Of a stretch of 11,481 bases of DNA, positions 5,591-11,481 are shown one piece after another. This DNA comes from Clostridiaceae bacterium. Its GTDB lineage: Bacteria; Bacillota; Clostridia; Oscillospirales; Butyricicoccaceae. How positions within the stretch are numbered: position 1 is the stretch's first letter; the number at the start of each line of letters is the position of its first letter. A program made the position numbers and the translations under genes. The notes beneath the pieces are model-generated. The model had not been told where the DNA came from, searched no databases, and worked only from the letters and a program-made list of their open reading frames with translations. The DNA is taken from positions 1 through 11,481 of the forward strand of contig JAEDEU010000047.1 of assembly GCA_016293155.1 (NCBI GenBank), given 5' to 3'.

Positions 5591-6349
5591 ATGGAAATTG
5601 TCCTGTTAACTGCGTTGGGTGTAGGCGGAGCGACTATCATCGGTGCGATTCTGGGTTTTGCATCCAAGTCAATTTCACATCGGTTCAGCGACATTGTTCT
5701 TGCCTTTGCCGCAGGCGTGATGCTCGCCGCTGCTGTCATCGGGCTCATCCTTCCGTCGCTGGAGTATGGCGGCAAAACCGCGCTTCCGGTGACAGTCGTC
5801 GGCATTTTTTGCGGAGCATTCTGTCTGAATCTGATGGATAAAGCAGTCCCTCATCTGCATCGTCTTGCAGGCACGGATCAGGAGTCGCATCCTGAACAGA
5901 CGGAACAGCTGAATAAAGTATTGCTGTTTGTCATGGCGATTGCCATCCACAATCTTCCGGAAGGTATCGCTGCCGGTGTCGGATTTGGCACAGGCAATAC
6001 CGGGGAAGCTCTGACCATCGCCGCCGGTATTGCTCTTCAGAATATCCCCGAAGGCATGGTGATTATTGCTCCCATGCTCGCTGCCGGGATGAGTCATGGC
6101 AGAACATTTATCGCGGCTCTGATCACCGGTCTGGTTGAAGTACTGGGTACCCTGCTGGGCTATTTTGCCGTAAGTATATCCGCTGCTGTTTTACCCTTCG
6201 CTCTTGCCTTTGCCGGAGGTACTATGGTCTATGTGATCAGCGATGAGATGATCCCCGAAACGCATGCACATGGATGCGAACGCGGCGCAACCTATTCTCT
6301 GCTGGGTGGTTTTTGCCTGATGCTGGCCATGAGCCACTATCTTGGATAA
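5591..6349 (+). CDS. ZIP-family divalent metal transporter (ZupT-like)
   Basis: An integral membrane protein of 252 residues with about eight hydrophobic segments, starting at residues 1-23, 33-55, 65-82 and 109-130. The family's metal-site motifs are present: IHNLPEG (119-125) in segment 4 and LQNIPEG (149-155) in segment 5, followed by E183 in GLVEVLGT and DEMIPETHAH (218-227). A hydrophilic, histidine-containing loop (about 88-108) separates segments 3 and 4, as usual in ZIP proteins. It should move Zn2+, Fe2+ or Mn2+ into the cytoplasm; the ion cannot be chosen from sequence. The start is ATG 5591, eight bases after AAGGAG. A longer reading from TTG at 5555 has no ribosome site and adds a non-family leader. 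It is a single-gene unit with its own promoter, convergent with the zinc-ribbon gene. Confidence 0.93.
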   Translation: MEIVLLTALGVGGATIIGAILGFASKSISHRFSDIVLAFAAGVMLAAAVIGLILPSLEYGGKTALPVTVVGIFCGAFCLNLMDKAVPHLHRLAGTDQESHPEQTEQLNKVLLFVMAIAIHNLPEGIAAGVGFGTGNTGEALTIAAGIALQNIPEGMVIIAPMLAAGMSHGRTFIAALITGLVEVLGTLLGYFAVSISAAVLPFALAFAGGTMVYVISDEMIPETHAHGCERGATYSLLGGFCLMLAMSHYLG

Positions 6350-6532
6350 ATGAATAAAATCAATTGCTGTTGCATTTCCCGCGTAATATGGAATGTTATC
6401 ATAGTATATCGCAATCGCTTTGTCTATATAAATCCATATTATTTCGTTTGCCGCAAGCCGCTATTCGTTTTAAGATTGCAATACACATGCACTCATATAT
6501 AAAAGATTTCGGAGACAACTCTGCAAAAAGAA
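6350..6532. other. AT-rich convergent intergenic stretch, nothing recognised
   Basis: This lies between the ZIP stop codon and the terminator of the leftward sigma/zinc-ribbon unit. I see no ORF with a ribosome site, no tRNA, and no obvious plus-strand terminator for the ZIP transcript. Confidence 0.5.
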
Positions 6533-6563
6533 CGGGATACGCCCAAATCCGGAGCGTATCCCG
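6533..6563 (-). terminator. Terminator after the zinc-ribbon gene
   Basis: A ten-base-pair GC-rich stem, CGGGATACGC (6533-6542) with GCGTATCCCG (6554-6563), with an 11-base loop. Reading leftwards it is followed by TTCTTTTT, a good U-tract, 22 bases after the zinc-ribbon stop codon. On the plus strand the following AAATTATATTG makes a poor terminator. Confidence 0.8.
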
Positions 6564-6585
6564 AAATTATATTGTATCGGCAGAA

Positions 6586-6867
6586 TTAACCGCGTTCCGC
6601 ACGAATCTTTGCAAAGCAGTCACTGCAGTAAACCGGACGGTCGCTGCTCGGCTGGAACGGGAGCTTTGCCTCTCCGCCGCACTTGGAGCAGGTCGCGGTA
6701 AAGAACTCACGCTGCGGACGCGATGCGTTCTTGCGCTTGTCGCGGCAGGTCTTACATCTCTGCGGCTCGTTCTGGAAGCCGTGATCTGCGTAAAATTCCT
6801 GCTCGCCGGCGGTGAACACGAACTCCTCGCCGCAATCTCTGCATACCAAAGTTTTGTCCTGATACAT
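6586..6867 (-). CDS. Double zinc-ribbon protein (zf_Tbcl plus CxxC-x17-CxxC type)
   Basis: A 93-residue basic protein with four CxxC pairs: C9/C12, C38/C41, C60/C63 and C81/C84. The first half (VCRDCGEEFVFTAGEQEFYADHGF) matches the probable zinc-ribbon domain zf_Tbcl. The second half is the CxxC-x17-CxxC module often fused to it in Clostridia. Each half should bind one Zn2+. The molecular role of the family is not established; nucleic-acid or ribosome contact is a guess from the charge and fold. ATG at 6867 is preceded by AGAGAGG, and 31 bases separate it from the sigma factor stop, so the two genes are probably cotranscribed. A terminator follows directly. Confidence 0.88.
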   Translation of the reverse strand: MYQDKTLVCRDCGEEFVFTAGEQEFYADHGFQNEPQRCKTCRDKRKNASRPQREFFTATCSKCGGEAKLPFQPSSDRPVYCSDCFAKIRAERG

Positions 6868-6898
6868 ATCGTTTTACCTCTCTTTGACTCTCTCCGTA

Positions 6899-7564
6899 TT
6901 ATTCCTCCGGAGGGCATGATTTATGCGAACAGGCTTGCTCCTGTGATCGCTCGGTCAGCTTTGCCGATTTGCGCTTGATGCGCTGAAGGGCATTGTCCAC
7001 GGATTTGATCTGCTTTCCCAGCTGCCGGGCGATTTCCGCAAGGGAATATCCCTCCAGATACAGCGAAAGCACGTTTTCCTCCAATGGAGACAGGAGCTTT
7101 TTCAGTGCACAAATGCGCTCCTTATGCTCCTCCATGCCGATCACAAGAACCATCGGATCAGAACCGGGCATTGATGCGGACGCAGCCGCATCCGGATTGT
7201 CGTCAAACAGAGGTGCGATTTCTCCCGTCTGCATTGGCAGTTCCTGCACCGCAGACGCCGCGGAACGAATCGCAGTAAAAATACGATGCTGAACACAGAT
7301 ACGCGCAAAGGCCGCAAAGGAAAGACTGCGCTCGGCTGTATAGCCTCGAATTGCACTGAGCAGCCCGATCATTCCCTCCTGAATCAAATCCTCGCTGTCT
7401 CCTCCCGCAAGAAAATACGGACGGGCGCAGGACTTAACCAGTCGGAAATAACGCACCGCAAGCTCTGCCTCCGCTTCTGTGCTGCCGCTCTGCGCGCGCA
7501 GGCACAATGCTTCATCGCTGAATGCTGTTAAATCACTGTGATGATTGTGTTCTCCATACATCAT
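6899..7564 (-). CDS. sigH: RNA polymerase sigma factor, SigH-like (sigma-30 group)
   Basis: A sigma-70-family protein of 221 residues from the ATG at 7564. Region 2 is clear: LAVRYFRLVKSCARPYFLAGGDSEDL followed by IQEGMIGLLSAIRGY and SFAAFARICVQHRIFTAIR. Region 4 has LSPLEENVLSLYLEGYSLAEIARQLG and KSVDNALQRIKRK, very close to the SigH ending in Bacillus. SigH drives early sporulation or competence genes in Bacillus; in Clostridia the role varies. Start choice: the open frame extends to a TTG at 7600, but that TTG is the first half of a perfect TTGACA -35 box, so translation there is unlikely. Two adjacent ATGs (7564 and 7561) fit, with no ribosome site ahead. Whether it is the sporulation sigma or a paralogue cannot be decided here. 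Confidence 0.82.
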   Translation of the reverse strand: MMYGEHNHHSDLTAFSDEALCLRAQSGSTEAEAELAVRYFRLVKSCARPYFLAGGDSEDLIQEGMIGLLSAIRGYTAERSLSFAAFARICVQHRIFTAIRSAASAVQELPMQTGEIAPLFDDNPDAAASASMPGSDPMVLVIGMEEHKERICALKKLLSPLEENVLSLYLEGYSLAEIARQLGKQIKSVDNALQRIKRKSAKLTERSQEQACSHKSCPPEE

Positions 7565-7571
7565 ATTTATT

Positions 7572-7600
7572 AGTATAACCGTATTCAGAGGAGCTGTCAA
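7572..7600 (-). promoter_or_regulatory. Consensus promoter of the sigma factor gene
   Basis: On the minus strand: TTGACA (7600-7595), 17-base spacer, TATACT (7577-7572). Transcription should begin at about 7565-7564, at or one base before the first ATG, implying a leaderless message. It allows the sigma and zinc-ribbon genes to be expressed apart from the glmM transcript. Confidence 0.75.
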
Positions 7601-7708
7601 GGCTCATTCTGTATATTTTGCCAGTTTCTTTTGGTTTTTTCCGTTTTTGTTTGTTCTCTTTCGACAATTTCAGACACAAGCTCTGATTCTGGTAAAACGA
7701 TGACCGGG
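7601..7708. other. glmM-sigma intergenic spacer without clear terminator
   Basis: About 108 bases. On the minus strand it is A-rich, with only a 5-base-pair hairpin (TCAGA/TCTGA) and no U-tract, so read-through from glmM into the sigma gene is possible. Confidence 0.45.
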
Positions 7709-9052
7709 TTACAGCACGCTTCGAATGACATCCGCCACCGCGCAGCAGGTGGTCTGAACCAGCTCCGCATCCTCTGCCTCAACCATGACGCGCACCAGCG
7801 CCTCGGTGCCGGACGGACGCACCAGAATACGGCCGCCGCCGAGCTTGCCTTCCGCCTCGTCAATCGCTTCCTTGACAATCGGATGCTTTGCAATGGTTGC
7901 CTTCTGGGTATTCGGAACCGCAACATTGACCAGCATCTGTGGCCACGGCATAACCTCTGCCGCGATCTCGGATGCCTTCTTGCCGCTGTCGCGCAGGATG
8001 CTCAGGAACTGGATTGCCGTCAGCTCACCGTCTCCGGTGCTCGCGTGCTCAAGGAAAATAACATGACCGGACTGCTCGCCGCCGAGGCAGTATCCGTTTT
8101 CCAGCATTTTTTCCAGCACGTAGCGGTCGCCGACATTCGCGCACACGATGTCAATACCGTTGCCCTCCGCGTACTTATACAGTCCCTTGTTGGACATCAC
8201 GGTTGCGACAAATGCATTGCCGCGCAGACGTCCCTCCTGCTTGAGCTTGACGGCGCAGACTGCCATGATGCGGTCGCCGTCCAGCACCTCGCCCTTGTCA
8301 TCCACGACCAGACAGCGGTCTGCATCGCCGTCAAATGCGATTCCGCAGTCAAACTCACCCGTGCGCATACGCTCCTGAAGCGGCTCCAGATGGGTCGAGC
8401 CGCAGCCCAGATTGATATTCACGCCGTCGGGCTCAAAATAACGGAAGCTCGCATCCGCCTTGAGCTTGCGGAACAGTACCTTTGCTGTCGTGGAAGCCGC
8501 ACCGTTGGCGCAGTCCACTGCAATGCGCAGACCGCTCAGGTCTCCCTGGATGGTCTCCGCCAGATGATCGGTATATTCCTCAACCGGATCAATCTCACCC
8601 TTGATGACACGTCCGAGCTTACCATTTACTGCAAGCGGAATCTTATCCGCATGGTCAATGTATTCCTCAATGCGTGCCTCCAGCTCGTCATTCAGCTTAT
8701 AGCCATTGCCTGCAAAGATTTTAATTCCGTTGTATTCATACGGATTGTGCGAGGCAGAAATAACGATACCTGCCGCAGCACCGTGCTTGATGGTCAGATA
8801 TGCCACAGCCGGAGTCGGGATCGCACCCAGAACCTCAACATCCACACCGGAGGAGCAGATACCGGCGGTCAGAGCCGCTTCCAGCATATCGGAAGAAATT
8901 CGGGTATCCTTACCGATTAAAATCTTTGCACGGCGGCTGCTCTGCTCCTGCAGGACATAGGCTGCCGCACAGCCGATCTTAAACGCCAGCATTGCATCCA
9001 GCTCAACATTGACTACACCGCGTACACCGTCAGTTCCAAAATATTTTCCCAT
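7709..9052 (-). CDS. glmM: Phosphoglucosamine mutase
   Basis: A 447-residue enzyme converting glucosamine-6-phosphate to glucosamine-1-phosphate, on the route to UDP-GlcNAc for peptidoglycan. It starts with the family signature MGKYFGTDGVRG. The phospho-serine loop ISASHNP has S101 as the phosphorylated residue. The Mg2+ loop is DGDADR at 241-246, and the phosphate-binding loop of domain 4 is RPSGTE at 412-417. Length and domain order are those of intact GlmM. ATG at 9052 follows AAGGAGAA. It lies 61 bases downstream of ruvB, and a weak possible promoter sits in that gap. It may be read from both the ruv promoter and its own. Confidence 0.97.
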   Translation of the reverse strand: MGKYFGTDGVRGVVNVELDAMLAFKIGCAAAYVLQEQSSRRAKILIGKDTRISSDMLEAALTAGICSSGVDVEVLGAIPTPAVAYLTIKHGAAAGIVISASHNPYEYNGIKIFAGNGYKLNDELEARIEEYIDHADKIPLAVNGKLGRVIKGEIDPVEEYTDHLAETIQGDLSGLRIAVDCANGAASTTAKVLFRKLKADASFRYFEPDGVNINLGCGSTHLEPLQERMRTGEFDCGIAFDGDADRCLVVDDKGEVLDGDRIMAVCAVKLKQEGRLRGNAFVATVMSNKGLYKYAEGNGIDIVCANVGDRYVLEKMLENGYCLGGEQSGHVIFLEHASTGDGELTAIQFLSILRDSGKKASEIAAEVMPWPQMLVNVAVPNTQKATIAKHPIVKEAIDEAEGKLGGGRILVRPSGTEALVRVMVEAEDAELVQTTCCAVADVIRSVL

Positions 9053-9083
9053 AATTAGTTCTCCTTTATTTCTATCTATTCTA

Positions 9084-9111
9084 AAATTATGCCGTATTTG
9101 GCAAATTGCAA
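9084..9111 (-). promoter_or_regulatory. Possible weak promoter ahead of glmM
   Basis: On the minus strand: TTGCAA (9111-9106), 16-base spacer, TAATTT (9089-9084). It deviates from consensus and starts at the ruvB stop codon. It is listed because glmM sits 61 bases from ruvB, more than the other spacings in this cluster. Confidence 0.3.
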
Positions 9112-9113
9112 TA

Positions 9114-10163
9114 TCATTCGAAGCCCAGCTGCTCCATTACCCCGCTGTCCGGATGAATATCCAGATGCTCGTAGGCACGCGCGGTGACACAGCGTCCGCG
9201 CGGGGTGCGGCTGAGAAAACCGATCTGCATCAGATACGGCTCATATACATCCTCCAGCGTAACTGCCTCCTCACCAATCGCGGCGGCGAGGGTCTCCAGT
9301 CCGACCGGACCGCCGTCAAAGGTACGGATGATTGCGCGCAGCATACGGCGGTCAATGGCGTCCAGTCCGAGCTCATCAATCTCCAGTGCGCGCAGTGCCA
9401 TGTCCGCGGCCTCCTTGGTTATGACACCGCCGAAGCGCACCTGTGCAAAGTCACGCACGCGGCGCAGCATCCGGTTGGCAATACGCGGCGTTCCGCGCGA
9501 GCGGCGGGCGATTTCATACGCTCCGTCCGTCTCCGCCGGAACATTTAAAATACTCGCAGAGCGCTCCACAATCTGAAGCAGCTCCTCCGGCGAATACAGC
9601 TCCAGCCGCAGCATAACGCCAAATCGGTCGCGCAGCGGCGAGGTCATCTGACCTGCGCGGGTTGTCGCGCCGATCAGCGTAAATTTAGGCAGATCCAGAC
9701 GGATGGAACGCGCCGCCGGTCCCTTGCCGATGATGATATCCAGTGCATAGTCCTCCATCGCCGGATAGAGAATCTCTTCGACGCTGCGGTTTAGGCGGTG
9801 GATTTCGTCGATAAACAAAATATCATTTTCCGTAAGACTGGTGAGCAGTGCCGCCAGATCGCCCGCTTTCTCAATCGCCGGTCCCGAGGTAACGCGGATA
9901 TTTACGCCCATCTCGTTTGCGATGATATTCGCCAGTGTGGTTTTTCCTAGCCCGGGCGGGCCGTACAGCAGCACATGGTCGAGCGGCTCTCCGCGCTGCC
10001 GTGCCGCCTCGATGAAGATAGAAAGGTTTTCCTTTGCCTTCTCCTGACCGATGTATTCCCCCATCAGCCGCGGGCGCAGCGTGACCTCCGCGTCATCTGC
10101 CGCATTCTGAGATGCGGATACAATGCGGTCGTCCGCAAAATTTTCATCAAATTCGATGCTCAT
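9114..10163 (-). CDS. ruvB: Holliday junction branch-migration ATPase RuvB
   Basis: A 349-residue AAA+ helicase motor that, with RuvA, drives branch migration of Holliday junctions. Walker A is GPPGLGKT (68-75), Walker B LFIDEIH (116-122) and sensor 1 GATTRAG (165-171). SPLRDRFG follows (175-182), with the arginines that act between subunits. The C-terminal winged-helix region (GGPVGLETLAAAIGEE, then EPYLMQIGFLSRTPRGR) is complete. Length is normal (about 330-350). ATG at 10163 follows AAAGGAAA, 18 bases after the ruvA stop. It is third in a ruvC-ruvA-ruvB unit. Confidence 0.98.
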   Translation of the reverse strand: MSIEFDENFADDRIVSASQNAADDAEVTLRPRLMGEYIGQEKAKENLSIFIEAARQRGEPLDHVLLYGPPGLGKTTLANIIANEMGVNIRVTSGPAIEKAGDLAALLTSLTENDILFIDEIHRLNRSVEEILYPAMEDYALDIIIGKGPAARSIRLDLPKFTLIGATTRAGQMTSPLRDRFGVMLRLELYSPEELLQIVERSASILNVPAETDGAYEIARRSRGTPRIANRMLRRVRDFAQVRFGGVITKEAADMALRALEIDELGLDAIDRRMLRAIIRTFDGGPVGLETLAAAIGEEAVTLEDVYEPYLMQIGFLSRTPRGRCVTARAYEHLDIHPDSGVMEQLGFE

Positions 10164-10181
10164 AACGGTTTCCTTTCGCGG

Positions 10182-10790
10182 TTACTGAATCGCCAGCTTC
10201 TTGAGGCACATGCGAATAATATCCTCCGCGGAGCAGTCCGCCAGCTCCATGCCCTGCATTGCGCCGGTCGCCTCCGCCTGCGAATAACCGAGCACCATCA
10301 GCGCGGAAATCGCCTCGGACACAGCGGATTCCGCAGTCGATGCAGCCGGAAGGCTGGAAATCACGGCACTGCCGCCTGTATTCTTCTGCTCCTTGGCGAG
10401 CTTGTCCTTCAGCTCCAGTACAATACGCTGTGCGATCTTTTTGCCGATTCCCGGCGCACGGGTGAGCAGCTTTTCATCCCCCGTGATGATAGACAGCGCA
10501 AGCTGGGACGGCGGTGCACACGACAAAATCGCCAGCGCCGCCTTCGGACCAACACCGGAAACACCGATCAGCATCCGAAAACAGTTCAGCTCCTCCTGCT
10601 CGGCAAAGCCGTACAGGTCAAAAATTTCCTCGCGCACATACAAGTGGGTGTACAACTTTGCCGGCTCACCCAGGCGCAGCGCCGCACAGGTATTTTGTGA
10701 GGTATGACAGGCATAGCCCACACCGCCGCAGTCAATAACCACGAGGTTCGGCTCGATATGCGCCGCCTTGCCTTCTACATAATAAAACAT
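10182..10790 (-). CDS. ruvA: Holliday junction-binding protein RuvA
   Basis: A 202-residue protein that binds four-way junctions as a tetramer and loads RuvB. The N-terminal OB-fold covers about 1-62 (MFYYVEGKAAHIEPNLVVID, then REEIFDLYGF). Two helix-hairpin-helix motifs follow: GVSGVGPKAA (76-85) and APGIGKKIAQRI (112-123). A flexible linker (about 134-155) leads to the small domain III (LMVLGYSQAEA), which contacts RuvB. All three domains are intact. It is 13 bases after ruvC and 18 before ruvB, so one transcript is likely. Confidence 0.97.
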   Translation of the reverse strand: MFYYVEGKAAHIEPNLVVIDCGGVGYACHTSQNTCAALRLGEPAKLYTHLYVREEIFDLYGFAEQEELNCFRMLIGVSGVGPKAALAILSCAPPSQLALSIITGDEKLLTRAPGIGKKIAQRIVLELKDKLAKEQKNTGGSAVISSLPAASTAESAVSEAISALMVLGYSQAEATGAMQGMELADCSAEDIIRMCLKKLAIQ

Positions 10791-10803
10791 ACTTTTTCCT
10801 CAA

Positions 10804-11298
10804 TTATTTCTCAAATCGCAGCAGCTGCGAGCCTGCGGAATTTCCGTGACAAACCGCAATGGCAAGTGCATCCGCCGCATCATCCGGCTTTGGCATTTTG
10901 TGCAGTCCGAGCATGGTTCTGGTCATCTCCATGACCTGCCGCTTTTCCGCACGCCCGTAGCCGACCACCGACTGTTTGACCTGAAGCGGTGTATACTCCG
11001 CCGGCTGAATGCCGCGCTGGGCACACGCGAGCAGAATCACACCGCGCGCATGTCCAACCGCGATGCCGGTTGTGATATTCGTATTAAAAAACAGCTCCTC
11101 GATTGCGACCTCATCCGGATGAAAGGTATCCAGCAGGGTCATCATATCATCATAAATCTCCTTGAGACGAAGATGGAGCGGCAGACCGGCAGGCGTGCGG
11201 ATCGCGCCGTGCTGAATATGGGTAAACCGTCCGCGCTCACAGCGCACCACGCCATAGCCGACAATCGCATAGCCGGGATCAATTCCAAGTATTATCAT
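10804..11298 (-). CDS. ruvC: Crossover junction endodeoxyribonuclease RuvC
   Basis: A 164-residue Holliday junction resolvase with the RNase H fold. The four catalytic acids can be read: D7 in GIDPGY, E67 in VAIEELF, and D140 and D143 in DDAADALA. Length is typical (about 160-175). ATG at 11298 follows GGGAGA at close spacing. It is the first gene of the ruvC-ruvA-ruvB unit and has its own likely promoter upstream. Confidence 0.97.
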   Translation of the reverse strand: MIILGIDPGYAIVGYGVVRCERGRFTHIQHGAIRTPAGLPLHLRLKEIYDDMMTLLDTFHPDEVAIEELFFNTNITTGIAVGHARGVILLACAQRGIQPAEYTPLQVKQSVVGYGRAEKRQVMEMTRTMLGLHKMPKPDDAADALAIAVCHGNSAGSQLLRFEK

Positions 11299-11322
11299 GT
11301 GTCTCCCTGACCATTTTGTTAT

Positions 11323-11351
11323 AGTTTATCATAATAAAATAATATCCACAA
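11323..11351 (-). promoter_or_regulatory. Likely promoter of the ruvC-ruvA-ruvB unit
   Basis: On the minus strand: TTGTGG (11351-11346), 17-base spacer, TAAACT (11328-11323), in an AT-rich gap of 72 bases. The predicted start is about 20 bases before the ruvC ATG, just enough for its GGGAG site. I saw no SOS-type (GAAC...GTTC) operator in the gap. Confidence 0.5.
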
Positions 11352-11370
11352 GCAAAAACAGCAAAAAACA

Positions 11371-11481
11371 TTACTGGCAAAGGCTGCGAATTCGGTCTGC
11401 TGCGAGCAGCACGCCCAGCTTGCCGGAGGAATAGGTCAGACCGCCCTGCATATAGCACACATACGGCTCACGCATCGGCGC
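11371..11481 (-). CDS. C-terminal end of an unidentified protein
   Basis: The last 36 codons of a gene entering from the right edge, ending in TAA. The readable tail includes REPYVCYMQGG and SSGKLGVLLAADRIRSLCQ. It has no motif I can assign to a family. Codon use is like the ruv genes, which supports real coding. There is no clear hairpin terminator between it and ruvC (the GCTGC/GCAGC pairing lies within the coding end and lacks a U-tract), so partial cotranscription with ruvC is possible. Confidence 0.7.
   Translation of the reverse strand, partial: APMREPYVCYMQGGLTYSSGKLGVLLAADRIRSLCQ

Noticed and set aside
7565..7600. N-terminal extension of the sigma factor from TTG at 7600
   Set aside because: The TTG is part of a TTGACA -35 box and would lie upstream of the predicted transcription start; the added residues do not resemble the family.
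7640..7700. Possible glmM terminator
   Set aside because: Only a 5-bp stem without U-tract on the coding strand; too weak to call.
7597..7926. Minus-strand ORF overlapping the glmM end and the spacer
   Set aside because: Arginine/proline-rich shadow in another frame of glmM; no ribosome site or motif.
7631..8920. Long plus-strand open frame opposite glmM (429 codons)
   Set aside because: It is antisense to an unmistakable glmM, has no domain signature, and its composition is that expected of a complementary-strand shadow.
11299..11370. SOS (LexA) box ahead of ruvC
   Set aside because: No GAAC-N4-GTTC-like or CGAAC-type palindrome could be found in the gap.
1..11481. CRISPR array, tRNA or rRNA genes, prophage genes
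   Set aside because: No regularly spaced repeats, cloverleaf or rRNA-like sequence, and no phage-type genes were seen on either strand.

Overview
The window looks like chromosome from an anaerobic, Gram-positive, gut-type Clostridia (Firmicutes). The support is indirect: strong AGGAGG-type ribosome sites, a SigH-like sigma factor, the gene order ruvC-ruvA-ruvB, and a 2Fe-2S/FAD amine-oxidising complex of the kind common in amino-acid-using anaerobes. The genus cannot be read from this sequence. Coding DNA is moderately GC-rich. The stretch from about 3740 to 5590 is visibly AT-richer and holds the regulatory and mobile-element material.

Left part (1-3739, all minus strand, transcribed right to left): a six-gene catabolic operon in the order cupin, unassigned TIM-barrel protein, DHDPS/NAL-family lyase, DAO-type FAD oxidoreductase, small 2Fe-2S protein, and a second FAD oxidoreductase cut by the window edge. 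The last three resemble the beta, gamma and alpha subunits of HcnABC / opine oxidase / D-hydroxyproline dehydrogenase complexes. A DHDPS-family enzyme next to such a complex recalls the bacterial hydroxyproline route, where that family supplies the deaminase. The lyase here lacks residues expected of a true DapA. A substrate that is a cyclic or secondary amine (hydroxyproline, an opine or similar) is inferred, not shown.

Control region (3740-4135): back-to-back promoters, TTGAAT-N17-TATAAT leftwards for the operon and TTGAAT-N17-TATACT rightwards for a DeoR/GlpR-type repressor gene (4136-4924). Copies of an ATCGTTT/AAACGAT element lie at the operon -35 box and in the regulator leader, some spaced by about one helical turn. 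They are good candidates for the regulator's own operators.

Middle (4925-6349): a strong hairpin terminator, a short ORF whose N-terminus matches IS110-type transposases but whose remainder does not, and a ZIP-family metal transporter gene on the plus strand with an extended -10 promoter.

Right part (6533-11481, minus strand): a housekeeping cluster transcribed leftwards, with ruvC, ruvA, ruvB (Holliday junction processing), glmM (cell-wall amino-sugar precursor), a SigH-like sigma factor, and a zinc-ribbon protein ending in a terminator. The sigma gene has a consensus promoter placed so close to its likely ATG that the transcript may be leaderless. The C-terminal end of a further unidentified gene enters at the right edge.
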